From the NCBI GenBank assembly GCA_024529925.1, contig JAFEUB010001535.1:62001-126000 (forward strand): a stretch of DNA of 64,000 bases, in the 5' to 3' direction. The stretch's first letter is position 1; the number at the start of each line of letters is the position of its first letter. The notes under the pieces were generated by a model. The model had not been told where the DNA came from. It made no database searches and saw only the letters and a list, made by a program, of their open reading frames with translations. Positions 11,501 through 21,569 of this stretch are shown piece after piece. Origin of the DNA: Ophthalmolycus amberensis. Lineage: Eukaryota > Chordata > Actinopteri > Perciformes > Zoarcidae. Both the position numbers and the translations under genes were made by a program.

Positions 11501-14500
11501 GCTCAAGACCGGCAGCGAGAGCAGCGTGGACCGACTCATGAAACAGATCTCCTCGTTTGTCTCCGAGATCTCTGACGAGTTCAAGGTGAGTCACTGAACC
11601 AGGCAGAACTTAAAAGTTTCAGTCCTGTGTCTGGATGTTGTGTTGGCTTTGTAACGCAATGCTTGTTGAAAGGTTGTTGTTTTTTTAAATCACCCAGCAT
11701 GTCAGATTCTGTGACCCCAAAATATGAATTTCCAATATGAGATTCCCTGCTTCGTCTCCCTTTTTAATCCCGTTATTATAATTTTTTCTGTGTCCTGACT
11801 CTGTCGCTGATGCTTGTTTATTCCAGGTGGTGGTGGTGCAGGCCATCAGCGCTCTGTGCCAGAAGTATCCCAGGAAGCACAGCGTCATGATGAACTTCTT
11901 GTCCAACATGCTCCGAGATGATGTAAGTTGATCATTAACAGACCACCGACCTTAACACTTTGGACTCGAGAGCTTCTTTATCAGTGATGATACCCTTATC
12001 CATTAAGAGAAATGCTGGAATCACAGGTGGCCTTTTGGGAGCTTTCCTGCTTTTCTATATGTTTTACAAAATATTTAGTATTTCAATTACTTAAATTTGG
12101 TTTATAAGTGCTGACATTAGTTATCACAGAGTTTATAATCCAACAAAATGAGTGTTTAGCAAAAGATAAATAAGACTGAAATCTGAAAATACAAATAGGT
12201 GGATGATTCATTCCACCATACTACTGTGTGTGGATTTGAAGGGGTCAGTCCACCGTTTATGTGTGGGTCAAGCATATACAGTATGTAGCCTGTGTACTAT
12301 TAGTCAGTCAAAGCCTACTTTGAATGTTGCAGTTGTGTTTAAGACTCACAGTGAACACGTCTCCTCTGCCTGCAGGGTGGTTTCGATTACAAGCGGGCCA
12401 TCGTGGACTGCATCATCAGCATCATTGAGGAGAACCCAGAGAGCAAAGAGACGGGCTTGGCCCACCTGTGCGAGTTCATCGAGGACTGCGAGCACACGGT
12501 GCTGGCCACGAAGATCCTGCACCTACTGGGCAAAGAGGGCCCGCGCACCCCGCAGCCCTCCAAGTACATCCGCTTCATCTTCAACCGAGTGGTGCTGGAG
12601 AGCGAGGCTGTTCGCGCAGGTGAGACGGAGCAGGACACTGTGTGAGCCTCAATATGTGCCACCGAGCTGAGTTTTGTGTCAGATCCTCTCTTAATTTGGC
12701 AGCACATTTGTGACATCTTGGTTATTAATATTCACATTATTTTCATGGCATTTTACAACATGTTGAAACATTTGTTTCTTCTTCCCCCCCCCTCAGCCGC
12801 AGTCAGCGCTTTGGCTAAATTTGGAGCTCAGAACGATGATCTGCTGCCGAGCGTCCTTGTTCTCATGCAGAGGTACTCGTTTACTTTCACTTGCTCTTAT
12901 GTGACTGTGTACTCCTACATTTCATCTTAGTATTAAACAAAAACATACATTTGTTTTCTTATGAAGATATAGTCTGACTTTCACACGCCTGTCTGTTCTT
13001 ATAGGTGCATGATGGACAGTGATGATGAAGTGCGCGACAGAGCTACTTTCTACATGAACGTGCTACAGCAGAAGCAGAAGGCTCTGAATGCTGCTTATAT
13101 CTTCAACGGTAAACACACACACACACACTCAGGGCTAAATGCGGTTCATAGTGGCTGCTGGTCAAAATGTACACACCATGCGTACTAAGAGAGCAGCTCG
13201 CAGGGCAAACACTCTGCAGGTGATGTCAGAAATGTTAAAGTTAACGTCTCCGCTGTTGTGTGTTTTGCTCTCAGGTCTGTCTGTTTCTATCCCCGGACTG
13301 GAGAAGTCCCTCCACCAGTACACTTTGGAGCCCTCAGAGAAACCTTTCGACATGAAGAGTGTCCCTCTGGCCACAACTCCTATCTCAGAACACAAAACAG
13401 GTACAACTACATAGCTTATTAACCAATCTGCCCATGGTTTTATACTCCGCTGAGAAACTATTACTGTCAAAAATCAGCTTGTTAATGTTTTTTTTTTCTT
13501 CCCAGATAACACCCCTGTTGCCACCAGCAAACTGCCAGATAAGTTGACCCCATCGCGCCAGGACATCTATCAAGGTAAGATTGTGAAATGTCTGTCCGTC
13601 CTCAGATGGACACTGATGCGCACCTTCATACTCCGGCCTGATGTAATTGAATATAATTACTCGTCTGTCCTCTCTTTGTTTTAATCGCTCTCTGCTTTTT
13701 CCTCCATTTACAGAACAACTGGCAGCCATCCCAGACTTCCAGGGTCTCGGGCCGCTCTTCAAGTCCTCTGAGCAGGTGCAGTTGACGGAGGCCGAGACGG
13801 AATACGTGGTGCGCTGCGTCAAACACACCTTCGCCACGCACATGGTGTTCCAGTTCGACTGCACAAACACCCTGAATGACCAGCTCCTGCAGAAGGTACC
13901 GGCTGCGATGTTTCATGGTCATTCTTGTTTCATTAACTTGGATTTTATCTGAAGATCCATTTAGATAATTTTCTGATATTCTGTAATTTCTTTATTTGGA
14001 CTATTTATCAGTTTTTGCTGCGAAAAACAAAACAGTCAACACATCGGGAACACAATTGAAATGAATGTATCGTGTGGTTTGTTTCAGGTCGTAGTGCAGA
14101 TGGAGCCATCGGAGTCCTACGAGGTGATAGACTACATCCCAGCTACCAGCCTCCCCTACAGTCAGCCGGGTTCCTGCTACACTCTGGTCCGCCTGCCTGA
14201 GGACGACCCCACCGCTGGTAGGAACACTGGGACGTTATTGTCAAAGAAACTGATAGTTCATAACATTTACATCACAAGTAGGTTCATCAGTCATTCACCA
14301 GCCTTTTGAAATACTGCACCATGTGGTTTTCATGACTTGTACAAGTTCCTAAAATAACAGTTTTAGTCGCAAATTGAAATCAATACCGAAATATTATCGA
14401 TTGAATATAAGAGGATTTAGGAAAATTGTGTTGAGATATATCTTCTCTGTCCCCAGTGTCTTGCACGTTTAGTTGTACGATGAAGTACTTGGTCAAAGAC

Positions 14501-15614
14501 TGCGACCCCAACACAGGAGAGCCTGACGATGACGGTTATGATGACGAATATGTGGTACGTAATCAAAGCACACGCACAAACTTTCAACACAAGGACAATG
14601 AGTGTTGTTTTTTTAAATTGTCATCAATGTAAATTGTTTCTTTTTAAAGCTGCTCTCCTCATCCTTCCAGCTTTCTTGTGTTTCTTGTCCTCCTCTTCGT
14701 TAGCTGGAGGATCTCGAGGTGACGGTTGCAGACCACATCCAGAAGGTTTTGAAACCGAACTTTGGAGCAGCGTGGGAAGAAGTAGGAGATGAATTTGAGA
14801 AAGAAGAGACTTTTGCTCTGGCGTCTGTACGAACTTTAGACGGTAAGTCAGAAATTGAGGCTGAAATAATGAATGCACATTAGAAAGTCAAAGGTCAACT
14901 TATAAAAGTCTATGTCGTCAAATAAATGCAAGTTTGTTTTAGTTGAATATAATTTTCAGCACTCACTAATAGTTCACACTGTGGACTCATGCGGTCATTA
15001 CCGTTTCTTCATTTTTGCAAATATCTACAAAACATGTTAAGCGTTGTGATTGAGGCTCTCTGCAGTAACTGAGACCCAGTGTGTTACGTGACTCGTCTGT
15101 TTACTTTTTGTACAGAGGCGGTGGGTAACATCATCAGCTTCCTGGGAATGCAGCCATGCGAGCGCTCTGACAAAGTCCCCGAAAACAAGAACTCGCATGT
15201 CCTCTTCCTCGCTGGTGGGTGTTGAATGTCAGGATGGTTTTGGTCACGGTTTGGTCTTCATTAAAAGATTGCTTCATTCAAATTGTTATTTTGTCTCTCA
15301 TGCAACTTAAAGATAGTTTTAGACATCAAATGCCGTAACTACAAGAAGATAGAATTTAGATTTTAGTGGATTCCAAATGTTAAAGGATGTCATAGTATAG
15401 CATGTCAAAAAAGTCTTACCTAAATTTAAATGCCAGGTGTGATTTGATTGGCTTCTGACAGCTCTCCCTCCCTCTCTTCTCAGGTGTGTTCCGGGGAGGT
15501 CACGATGTGTTGGTTCGTGCTCGCCTGGCGCTGGCTGACGGCGTCACCATGCAGGTGACGGTACGCAGTAGTGAAGAGACGGTCGTTGACGTCATCCTGG
15601 CCTCGGTGGGCTAA
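8588..15614 (+). CDS. copg2: coatomer subunit gamma-2 (COPI coat), with one frameshift
   Basis: Gamma-2 subunit of the COPI coat, which buds retrograde Golgi-to-ER vesicles. Exons: 8588-8624, 9231-9283, 9371-9451, 9538-9609, 9752-9831, 10090-10165, 10288-10380, 10483-10569, 10720-10877, 10971-11105, 11219-11286, 11397-11585, 11827-11922, 12376-12619, 12797-12872, 13005-13108, 13275-13400, 13506-13574, 13714-13895, 14088-14217, 14457-14554, 14704-14842, 15116-15214, 15484-15614. The HEAT/adaptin-type trunk fills about the first 550 residues; a linker (KSVPLATTP) leads to the appendage domain, ending VILASVG. The start MIKKFDKKDEESGSGSN and HMVKMSYDVV fit gamma-2 better than gamma-1. The exons total 2623 nt, one more than a whole number of codons: an extra base in exon 10 (11037/11038) makes an immediate TGA. 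Without it the product would be 873 residues, normal for the family. All other junctions are in frame. Confidence 0.95.
8625..15483 (+). other. copg2: copg2 introns longer than 300 bases
   Basis: Only the first intron (8625-9230) and the intron at 11923-12375 clearly exceed 300 bases; the others are mostly 75-300 bases, a compact teleost pattern. Nothing recognisable lies inside them apart from a short (CA)n just after the exon ending at 13108. No snoRNA or microRNA was recognised. Confidence 0.5.
11037..11038 (+). other. copg2: one-base insertion in copg2 exon 10
   Basis: The frame runs ...AAG AAC GAG ATG GTG GTG TAC and then meets TGA. Dropping either C11037 or T11038 gives Tyr-Glu and continues in the conserved EAASAIV frame through the rest of the exon. 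No splice site here could remove the base. Confidence 0.9.
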
Positions 15615-15870
15615 AACCCCTGCGGTGCCGCTTCCTGTCAACGAACCACAGGACCTTTCATCTCTGCACGACAAACTCTCTGAGACATCACTTACTTGTT
15701 TTACACAGCTCTAAAAGTAAAATATATAATGATATTGTGTTTATTATGCTGACACCATCCAACCTGAAAAACAACATAAATGTTTTATTACTTCTAGAAA
15801 GTGTTTCTTCACACTTTCTGCTGGTCCTCGTGTTTTCTTTGCAGTAAGAATATTTTTCTGTCAAATCTTC

Positions 15871-15876
15871 AATAAA
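15871..15876 (+). terminator. copg2: poly(A) signal for copg2
   Basis: A canonical AATAAA lies about 257 bases after the copg2 stop codon. Cleavage would fall near 15890, next to the mest 3' end. Confidence 0.75.
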
Positions 15877-15914
15877 TTCTGACTGTCAAAATACATCAAG
15901 TTTTACTCAGACAC

Positions 15915-15920
15915 TTTATT
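15915..15920 (-). terminator. mest: poly(A) signal for mest
   Basis: TTTATT on the plus strand is AATAAA on the minus strand, about 500 bases downstream of the mest stop. A second copy lies at about 15933-15939. Cleavage 10-30 bases further would fall at about 15885-15905, overlapping or touching the copg2 3' end. Confidence 0.65.
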
Positions 15921-16425
15921 TTATAAAACTAGTTTTATTTAAAGAAAATGCTGACATTTCATTGACATCAAGAGAAATGCAGAAAATCATTCAGAACAAA
16001 TTCACTCAGAATGCAGCTGTGCAGGACAGAAAATGGAGGGAATCAAATCGATGTCCCACAGATGTGTCCAATAATCACACAACCCAAGATAACTTTCAGT
16101 ATCATGCTGAAAGATCATCCATAAATTAACACTCATGAGATTAGTTGCAATAAGTACAATTATTCATGTTTCTAGCTCACATTGGATATTTTCCATGGTA
16201 TTAATTGACAATTTAGGAATTGATGCTGATAAATTAGCCCATCACTGGTGATTAAATGTCAAACTGATGCATAAGTCGCAGCTTAGTGACGGCATAACTC
16301 CTAATTAAAATCATTAGGAAAGGTCTTGGCGTCGCGTGTGACCTTTTATCCCTTTGAATGAGTGCTGCAGAAGTACCAGACGGCGTGTTAAGAGTGAATT
16401 CATTCACGAACACGGGGCGATCCTC

Positions 16426-17049
16426 TCAGAAAGAGTGAATAAAATTGAAATATGCATTGAGGAAGCCGGTGGGATCTTCCAGCTGAGGATAGTGACTGAT
16501 GTGTTCATCCAAGATGGTGATCGTCGACCTCTGGACCAGCTGCCTGCAGGAACAAGATACATATTTAAGATAAACGATATTACCGCAAACATAATGAAGA
16601 TCTGCCAGGAGATGAGTACTTCCGTTTAATCTGAACGGGGCTAAAGAATAAAGGGGGGGGGGGCGGGGGGGGGCACTCACTGGTAAAGACGGATGAACTG
16701 AGGATGAGGGTTGACAGGGTCCAGGGGTCCGTAGATCATGTGCACTGAAAGACAAAGAGGGGCGTGAGAGGGTCACAGAGGAAAAGATGGCGGGAGGAAC
16801 ACTGAGAAATGGAGGAGTGATACAAAAAGGGGAGGGCAGATCGTTCTGAAAATGGAAGTAGGAAATAGTAAAAGACAAATTCTGGATATGAGACCTAAAG
16901 TTAAACAACATATATTCAGATATTTCTGTCTGGACAGATCAGTTGTTGGTGCAGATATACACTTATATACTGCAAGATGACACGTTGTTTTCTTAACCAC
17001 CCTCATCATTTACTCACTGACAATGATTCAGAAGAACTGGCTCAGAGAC

Positions 17050-17083
<34 letters not shown>

Positions 17084-17416
17084 GAGCGCAGGATCACAGA
17101 TGGACGACGAGGCTTCTCCTTGTAGGCTAAGCAGCTTAGAATCAGCAGGCTCTCTGGCCGAGGCTGCTGGGTTAATACACCTTCAGGGAGTGTTTGGCCG
17201 ACACGAAAGAGCTTCCACCCTCTGATTTATCAACAAACATGCCACGATGACACTGTGAACTCACGTGGGACGATGGTGGAAGTGAGGGTGCCCACCCATC
17301 GCTCTCTGTGTTTTGATCTCTGGTTGATGTACTGCAGAATACTGAGAGAGGCAAAGAAGACAAAACGAGTGAACAAAGATGAAGAGCAACAAAGATAATT
17401 AAGGCCATTTGAATGC

Positions 17417-17449
<33 letters not shown>

Positions 17450-18994
17450 CTGTCTAACACTAAGTTGCCATCGTTGTAGCGTAAACCTGTCCACATGTCC
17501 CAGAACTCAGCGTCTGTGGGCTGCGTGTACGGACCGAACACGTCTCCGATCCTACCAGTCAACAGACAACAAAACAACACGTTTATGCACTTACATACTG
17601 GTACAAACATATATTTAAATCTCCCACTTTGAAAGAACACTCTGGTTCTCTTACCCTTTTTGGAAGATCTTATAGTTGGTAAGACGCATCAGAAATAGAG
17701 CCAGAATACTAGAGTCCTTCAGAAGCTTTTGGAGGCAAAACAAAAAGGTCTCAGTGAGAACTTTGACAGCCAAATCAAACCAAATTTTACTTTTTAAAAC
17801 AGAACAAATTGGCAGGATGAAGAAAACAAAAGGTGACTCACCGTCTGCAGCAAACGTGGGTAATTTGTTTCTGGGAATAATCCTGTTGGAAATAAAAGAG
17901 TCAGCACTGACCTGCTACCTACAACATGACCCGAAGACAATAAGCGGCACTGTACCTCCATTGGAAAGACACAGGCTGTTGAAGATCAGGTGACCTGTGC
18001 GGTTTTGGTCACTTCTGTTTGGGAGAAAAAGAAAAAACAGCAGACAGGAGGAGTGCTTAGCAATTCATCATTTATACTCTGTTTTTGACATTTGCATGGA
18101 TATAGTGGCACACACACACATACCTGTAGAGCAACTCCAGGGCCACAGTGTCTCCATAGTCATGGGACACCAGATTGACTCGCTGGTTGCTCAGACCCAA
18201 GTGAGCCACCAGGGCCTCCACCACACTGGCCTGCTCGAAGATGGAGTAGCTGTGGGGTCGCTGGGATGGGAAAACATGTGTTAAGAGGAGTAACAGAGCG
18301 TCATGCAGGAAGTATAAGAAACCGTGTTTATCTACAAAACAAAGGCATTTAAACTGGCACAAAATGAACTCACTGGCTTGTCACTGAAGCCAAAACCCAG
18401 GAAGTCCAGCGCAATGACTCGATGGAAGCGCTGAATGAGTGGCTCCCAGATCTGTATAGAAAAAAGAAAAATAACCCCGTCACATAAGACGTCTTTTGTT
18501 TTTTTAAATGGTGCTTAGCTGTGTACTGAGCGTGTGCAGTGGGTACCTTGTTCCAGTCGAAGCTGGACGTAGGGAAGCCATGGAGCAGAATGATGACATC
18601 AGAGCTTCCCAAAGCACCAAAGGAATCTGGTTTGAGGAGAAAAGAGAAGCGCATGTACGATAAGCACATGTGTGGCATATTAGGACGCCACTGTACTGTA
18701 CTTCTGCCATGTTGTTGCACTCCCCGTTTGACTGTGTTGTCGTACTATTGTCAGCCCTAGTCTCAGCTGACTACCATTACAAGACCCATGACAACCCATG
18801 GATGTGATTTAAGCAATTAACTTCAAATCCCTCCTCTTACCTCTGTAGAAGATTTCCCTGCCTCTGAAGTGAAACACCTCCCCGGCACTGTGCCACTTCT
18901 GCAGGGAGGGTGACAGTTGAGGGGGAGGGATGTGAAGGTAGACGGCCACCAGCGGGATGCAGATCAAACCCACGTGAACCCACCACTCTCTCAT
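16426..18994 (-). CDS. mest: MEST, mesoderm-specific transcript alpha/beta hydrolase
   Basis: Eleven coding exons, in gene order: 18841-18994, 18547-18626, 18374-18451, 18124-18260, 17956-18014, 17842-17882, 17655-17725, 17450-17551, 17265-17341, 16681-16744, 16426-16543. They total 981 nt, encode 326 residues and stay in frame throughout. The N-terminus (MREWWVHVGL, then hydrophobic to about residue 20) is a membrane anchor; the mammalian protein is in the ER membrane. Hydrolase landmarks are the oxyanion motif HGFPTSS, the nucleophile elbow SHDYGD (Asp nucleophile, as in the epoxide-hydrolase/dehalogenase group) and the catalytic His region DEHISHYPQLEDP near the end. The mammalian protein has an optional nine-residue extension before MREWW; no equivalent was seen here. 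The gene faces copg2 tail-to-tail, as in mammals. Its physiological substrate is not established. Confidence 0.95.
17051..17080. repeat. (AC)15 microsatellite in a mest intron
   Basis: Thirty bases of uninterrupted AC dinucleotide lie in the intron between the mest exons at 16681-16744 and 17265-17341. Confidence 0.95.
17424..17449. repeat. (CA)n microsatellite forming a mest donor site
   Basis: The repeat directly abuts the mest exon ending (in gene sense) at 17450. On the minus strand the intron therefore begins GTGTGTGTGT instead of the usual GTRAGT. Confidence 0.9.
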
Positions 18995-19001
18995 CTTGAG
19001 C

Positions 19002-19022
19002 TCAGGGGTGATGGAGTCTCAT
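19002..19022 (-). promoter_or_regulatory. mest: possible upstream open reading frame in the mest leader
   Basis: Seven bases before the mest start codon, on the same strand, a six-codon frame (MRLHHP, stop) ends. If this part is in the mature leader it would be translated before the main frame and could reduce initiation at it. A plausible acceptor lies just upstream, near 19030. Confidence 0.35.
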
Positions 19023-19352
19023 TCCTGCCTCTTCGCGAGCAACAACAAAAGACAAAAGTATAGTCAGTGGAGGCGTAATCAGGAGTGATGCTGCCTCCAA
19101 ACCTGCGGTGTTGACAGTAATACATTAATATAGCATGCTAATTTAATGTGCATCTGTGTGGGCTTCTCACTGACACTCGATTAGGGATTCAACGATGCAT
19201 GACGTTTAGCTAAAAACTGAGCGATTTAAGGGGAATATCTAATAACGTCCAATTTACGAGAGCCAACCAGCTTTAATCCTCCATTAAACTGGTTCTACTG
19301 CAGGCTATGTTTGTTTTATGAGGCTGACACTGTAGAAGACTGCAGCACTTAC

Positions 19353-19560
19353 AGAAATGTCGCGATTTGTGGTTAGCAGACCTTCGCCCAGTGTTTAGAG
19401 TCCATTGCTGCAGAAGGAATACATGCAGAGCGGAAAGGAACGACAGTTTGCGACAAGGAGGAAGAAGAGCACGGACGTCTCACTCTGTTGCAACTTCCGG
19501 GTTCCGCACGCGTTTATCAAAATCGACCAGCGATAAAGACGTTGAGTTATAATTGTCGCC
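19353..19560 (-). promoter_or_regulatory. mest: probable mest non-coding first exon and promoter region
   Basis: On the minus strand a strong GTAAGTGC donor follows ACATTTCT at 19353, giving a leader exon that could splice to the coding exon. The region around 19480-19560 is CpG-richer than its surroundings and holds an ETS-like CTTCCGG. The start site was not determined. Confidence 0.4.
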
Positions 19561-19744
19561 AGACTGAGACGTCCCAGCAGCGTACGTACCTTGTTGAGGT
19601 TTTTACCACCCGTCAAGAAGCCAAGACTGAGCGACTCACCCCAACAATACACAATCTTTGTTAAAAGAGCTGCAAGCGGAGTCCACTGCCCTCTGCTGGT
19701 GTGGATGTGAAATGACATGTAATGTTGTTAATCTATTGCACATT

Positions 19745-20110
19745 TTATCTAGAGCTGAAATTATAAATCGATTAATGAATTAATAGATCGTCAGAAAATG
19801 TAATGGCAAGATTTTTGATAATCTATTAATTGTTGTAATTCTATAACTGCTTTTATTGTTATCCATATAAATTTTTCTGTGCGAGTATATTGAGAAAAAT
19901 GCAAATGCATGCTATAGTATGACTTCATTATGACTTTTTTCAACATACTATACAATTTCCTTTTTCGACATTATACTATGACTTTTTTGGACGTTTTTCT
20001 GACATACTATGACTATTTAATAACTTTTTGCGAAATAATATTCAATTACTTTTTTCGACATACTATACCATGACCTTTTTCAACACAATATACTATGACT
20101 TTTAGTAATA
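19745..20110. repeat. degenerate tandem-like repeat with ACATACTATGACTTTTT motif
   Basis: From about 19915 the phrase CATACTATGACTTTTTTCGA recurs in several diverged versions (near 19925, 19970, 20005, 20060 and 20095), sometimes as ATACTATACAAT. The unit is irregular, about 30-45 bp. I believe similar phrases are common in percomorph fish genomes, but this was not checked. No coding capacity. Confidence 0.65.
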
Positions 20111-21560
20111 GTTAGTTTAAGCTTTTTCAGCGTCCCCCCACTGGGAGGCGCTACAGATACACTAAAACAACTATGATGAACTGGTAAATCAGTTTAAAAC
20201 TTAACAAAAACTTCACTTGTATATATATGTTTTATCTCTTATTTTATTGTTGGTTATTGGTGCTTTTTATAAATAAACCTATAGTATTTATATTAACACC
20301 TATTTTTGTTCACTACTTATGTATATACCAGTTCTGTCAATTCTCTACCTTTATCCGTCTAGCTTTGTTGTCCCTAGCTGTTATTTCAATTTCTGCATTA
20401 TGTGCTTTGAGAGGGACGCAAATAACCTGAGTCAAATTCCTTGTCTGTGGATGCATACTTGGCCATCCTTGATTGGTCCTTAACATGCCTCTACTAAAAC
20501 CCCTCAACTTTGCTCTGCTTCACTTTATTGGCATCAGTCTGTGAAATGCACAGATGTTGTGATATGGTTTGCTGGAGGTCTTGGGCTGCAACTGCATGGA
20601 TCCAAAGGTTTATTCACTCTTGGTCTGTACGATTTTGTTCGGGGGTAAATAAAATCTTTCATTTATGGTAAGTCCCATATTTATTGACCCTGACCCAGTA
20701 ACATACTGTATATATGGATGGCAGAAATCTCACAAGTTTTACTTTTAGTATGATACCAAGATTATTCAAATAGACATCTTAGTTGCAGAGATGCATGTCA
20801 TATTCGAGCAGGGGTCTGTGCTAGAGGTCTAGGGGAACGTACATTTCTTATTCACTCTTGAACAAACATTTTAAGAGATGTGGGAATGTAAAAAATAAAT
20901 TAAATGCCTTTCAGAGACTTTGAAATACACATTTTTCCCTTTATGTTGGAGGAGATAACGGAGGATAGATTTGATGTAAGCATGCATTTCCAGTTACCTG
21001 CTTCAGCTCTGCACAGAGACAGAAAGAAACTGGGCCAAACACTCCCTACAAGAGCTGCATTGTGCAACACACTGTCAACTTGCACCAGTCTCCAGCTATC
21101 CCTTCACCTGCATCTAACAAAAAGCTCCAACTTCATCACTTAGAATGACAAGATACTGCAACAGCTATAACATGCATTTGCTTAAGTGGGCTACTCAGAG
21201 AATGTGAGTTTTTAGTATATTTAACAATGGTTTGGCTACTCTGTTACATCGCTATAATCTAATGGTTATAATACATTTGGAAAGTGTGCAGTTATGCAGA
21301 AAAGCAGCTTTCTTGCGAGAAAATCCACCTCACTCAAGACCGGGATGTCCTGCAAGATGTTTGCTTGCCTTCACTGCAGAAAGTAAAAGGTCCTCATTTG
21401 AATACATAACTCTCCATTCCAATAAATACTGCACGGTAAATGAAAAACATAGCCCTGCAGTTAGGCTAAATACATTTTTTATTTTTAAAAACCATACACA
21501 TTACTCGACAAGTTTCAAATGTAAATCCAATCACGATATCCATTTAAAATGCTCAAGATA
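20111..21560. other. intergenic region, mest to atp2b1
   Basis: AT-rich sequence between the mest promoter side and the atp2b1 3' end. Short open frames only, none recognised. Confidence 0.5.
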
Positions 21561-21569
21561 AACAGACAT

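Noticed and set aside
13385..13870. 161-codon minus-strand frame inside copg2
   Set aside because: Antisense of three well-supported copg2 exons and their introns.
16545..18840. Intronic microRNA in mest (miR-335 host in mammals)
   Set aside because: The mest introns were read and no miR-335-like hairpin was seen; the mammalian host relationship is not evident here.
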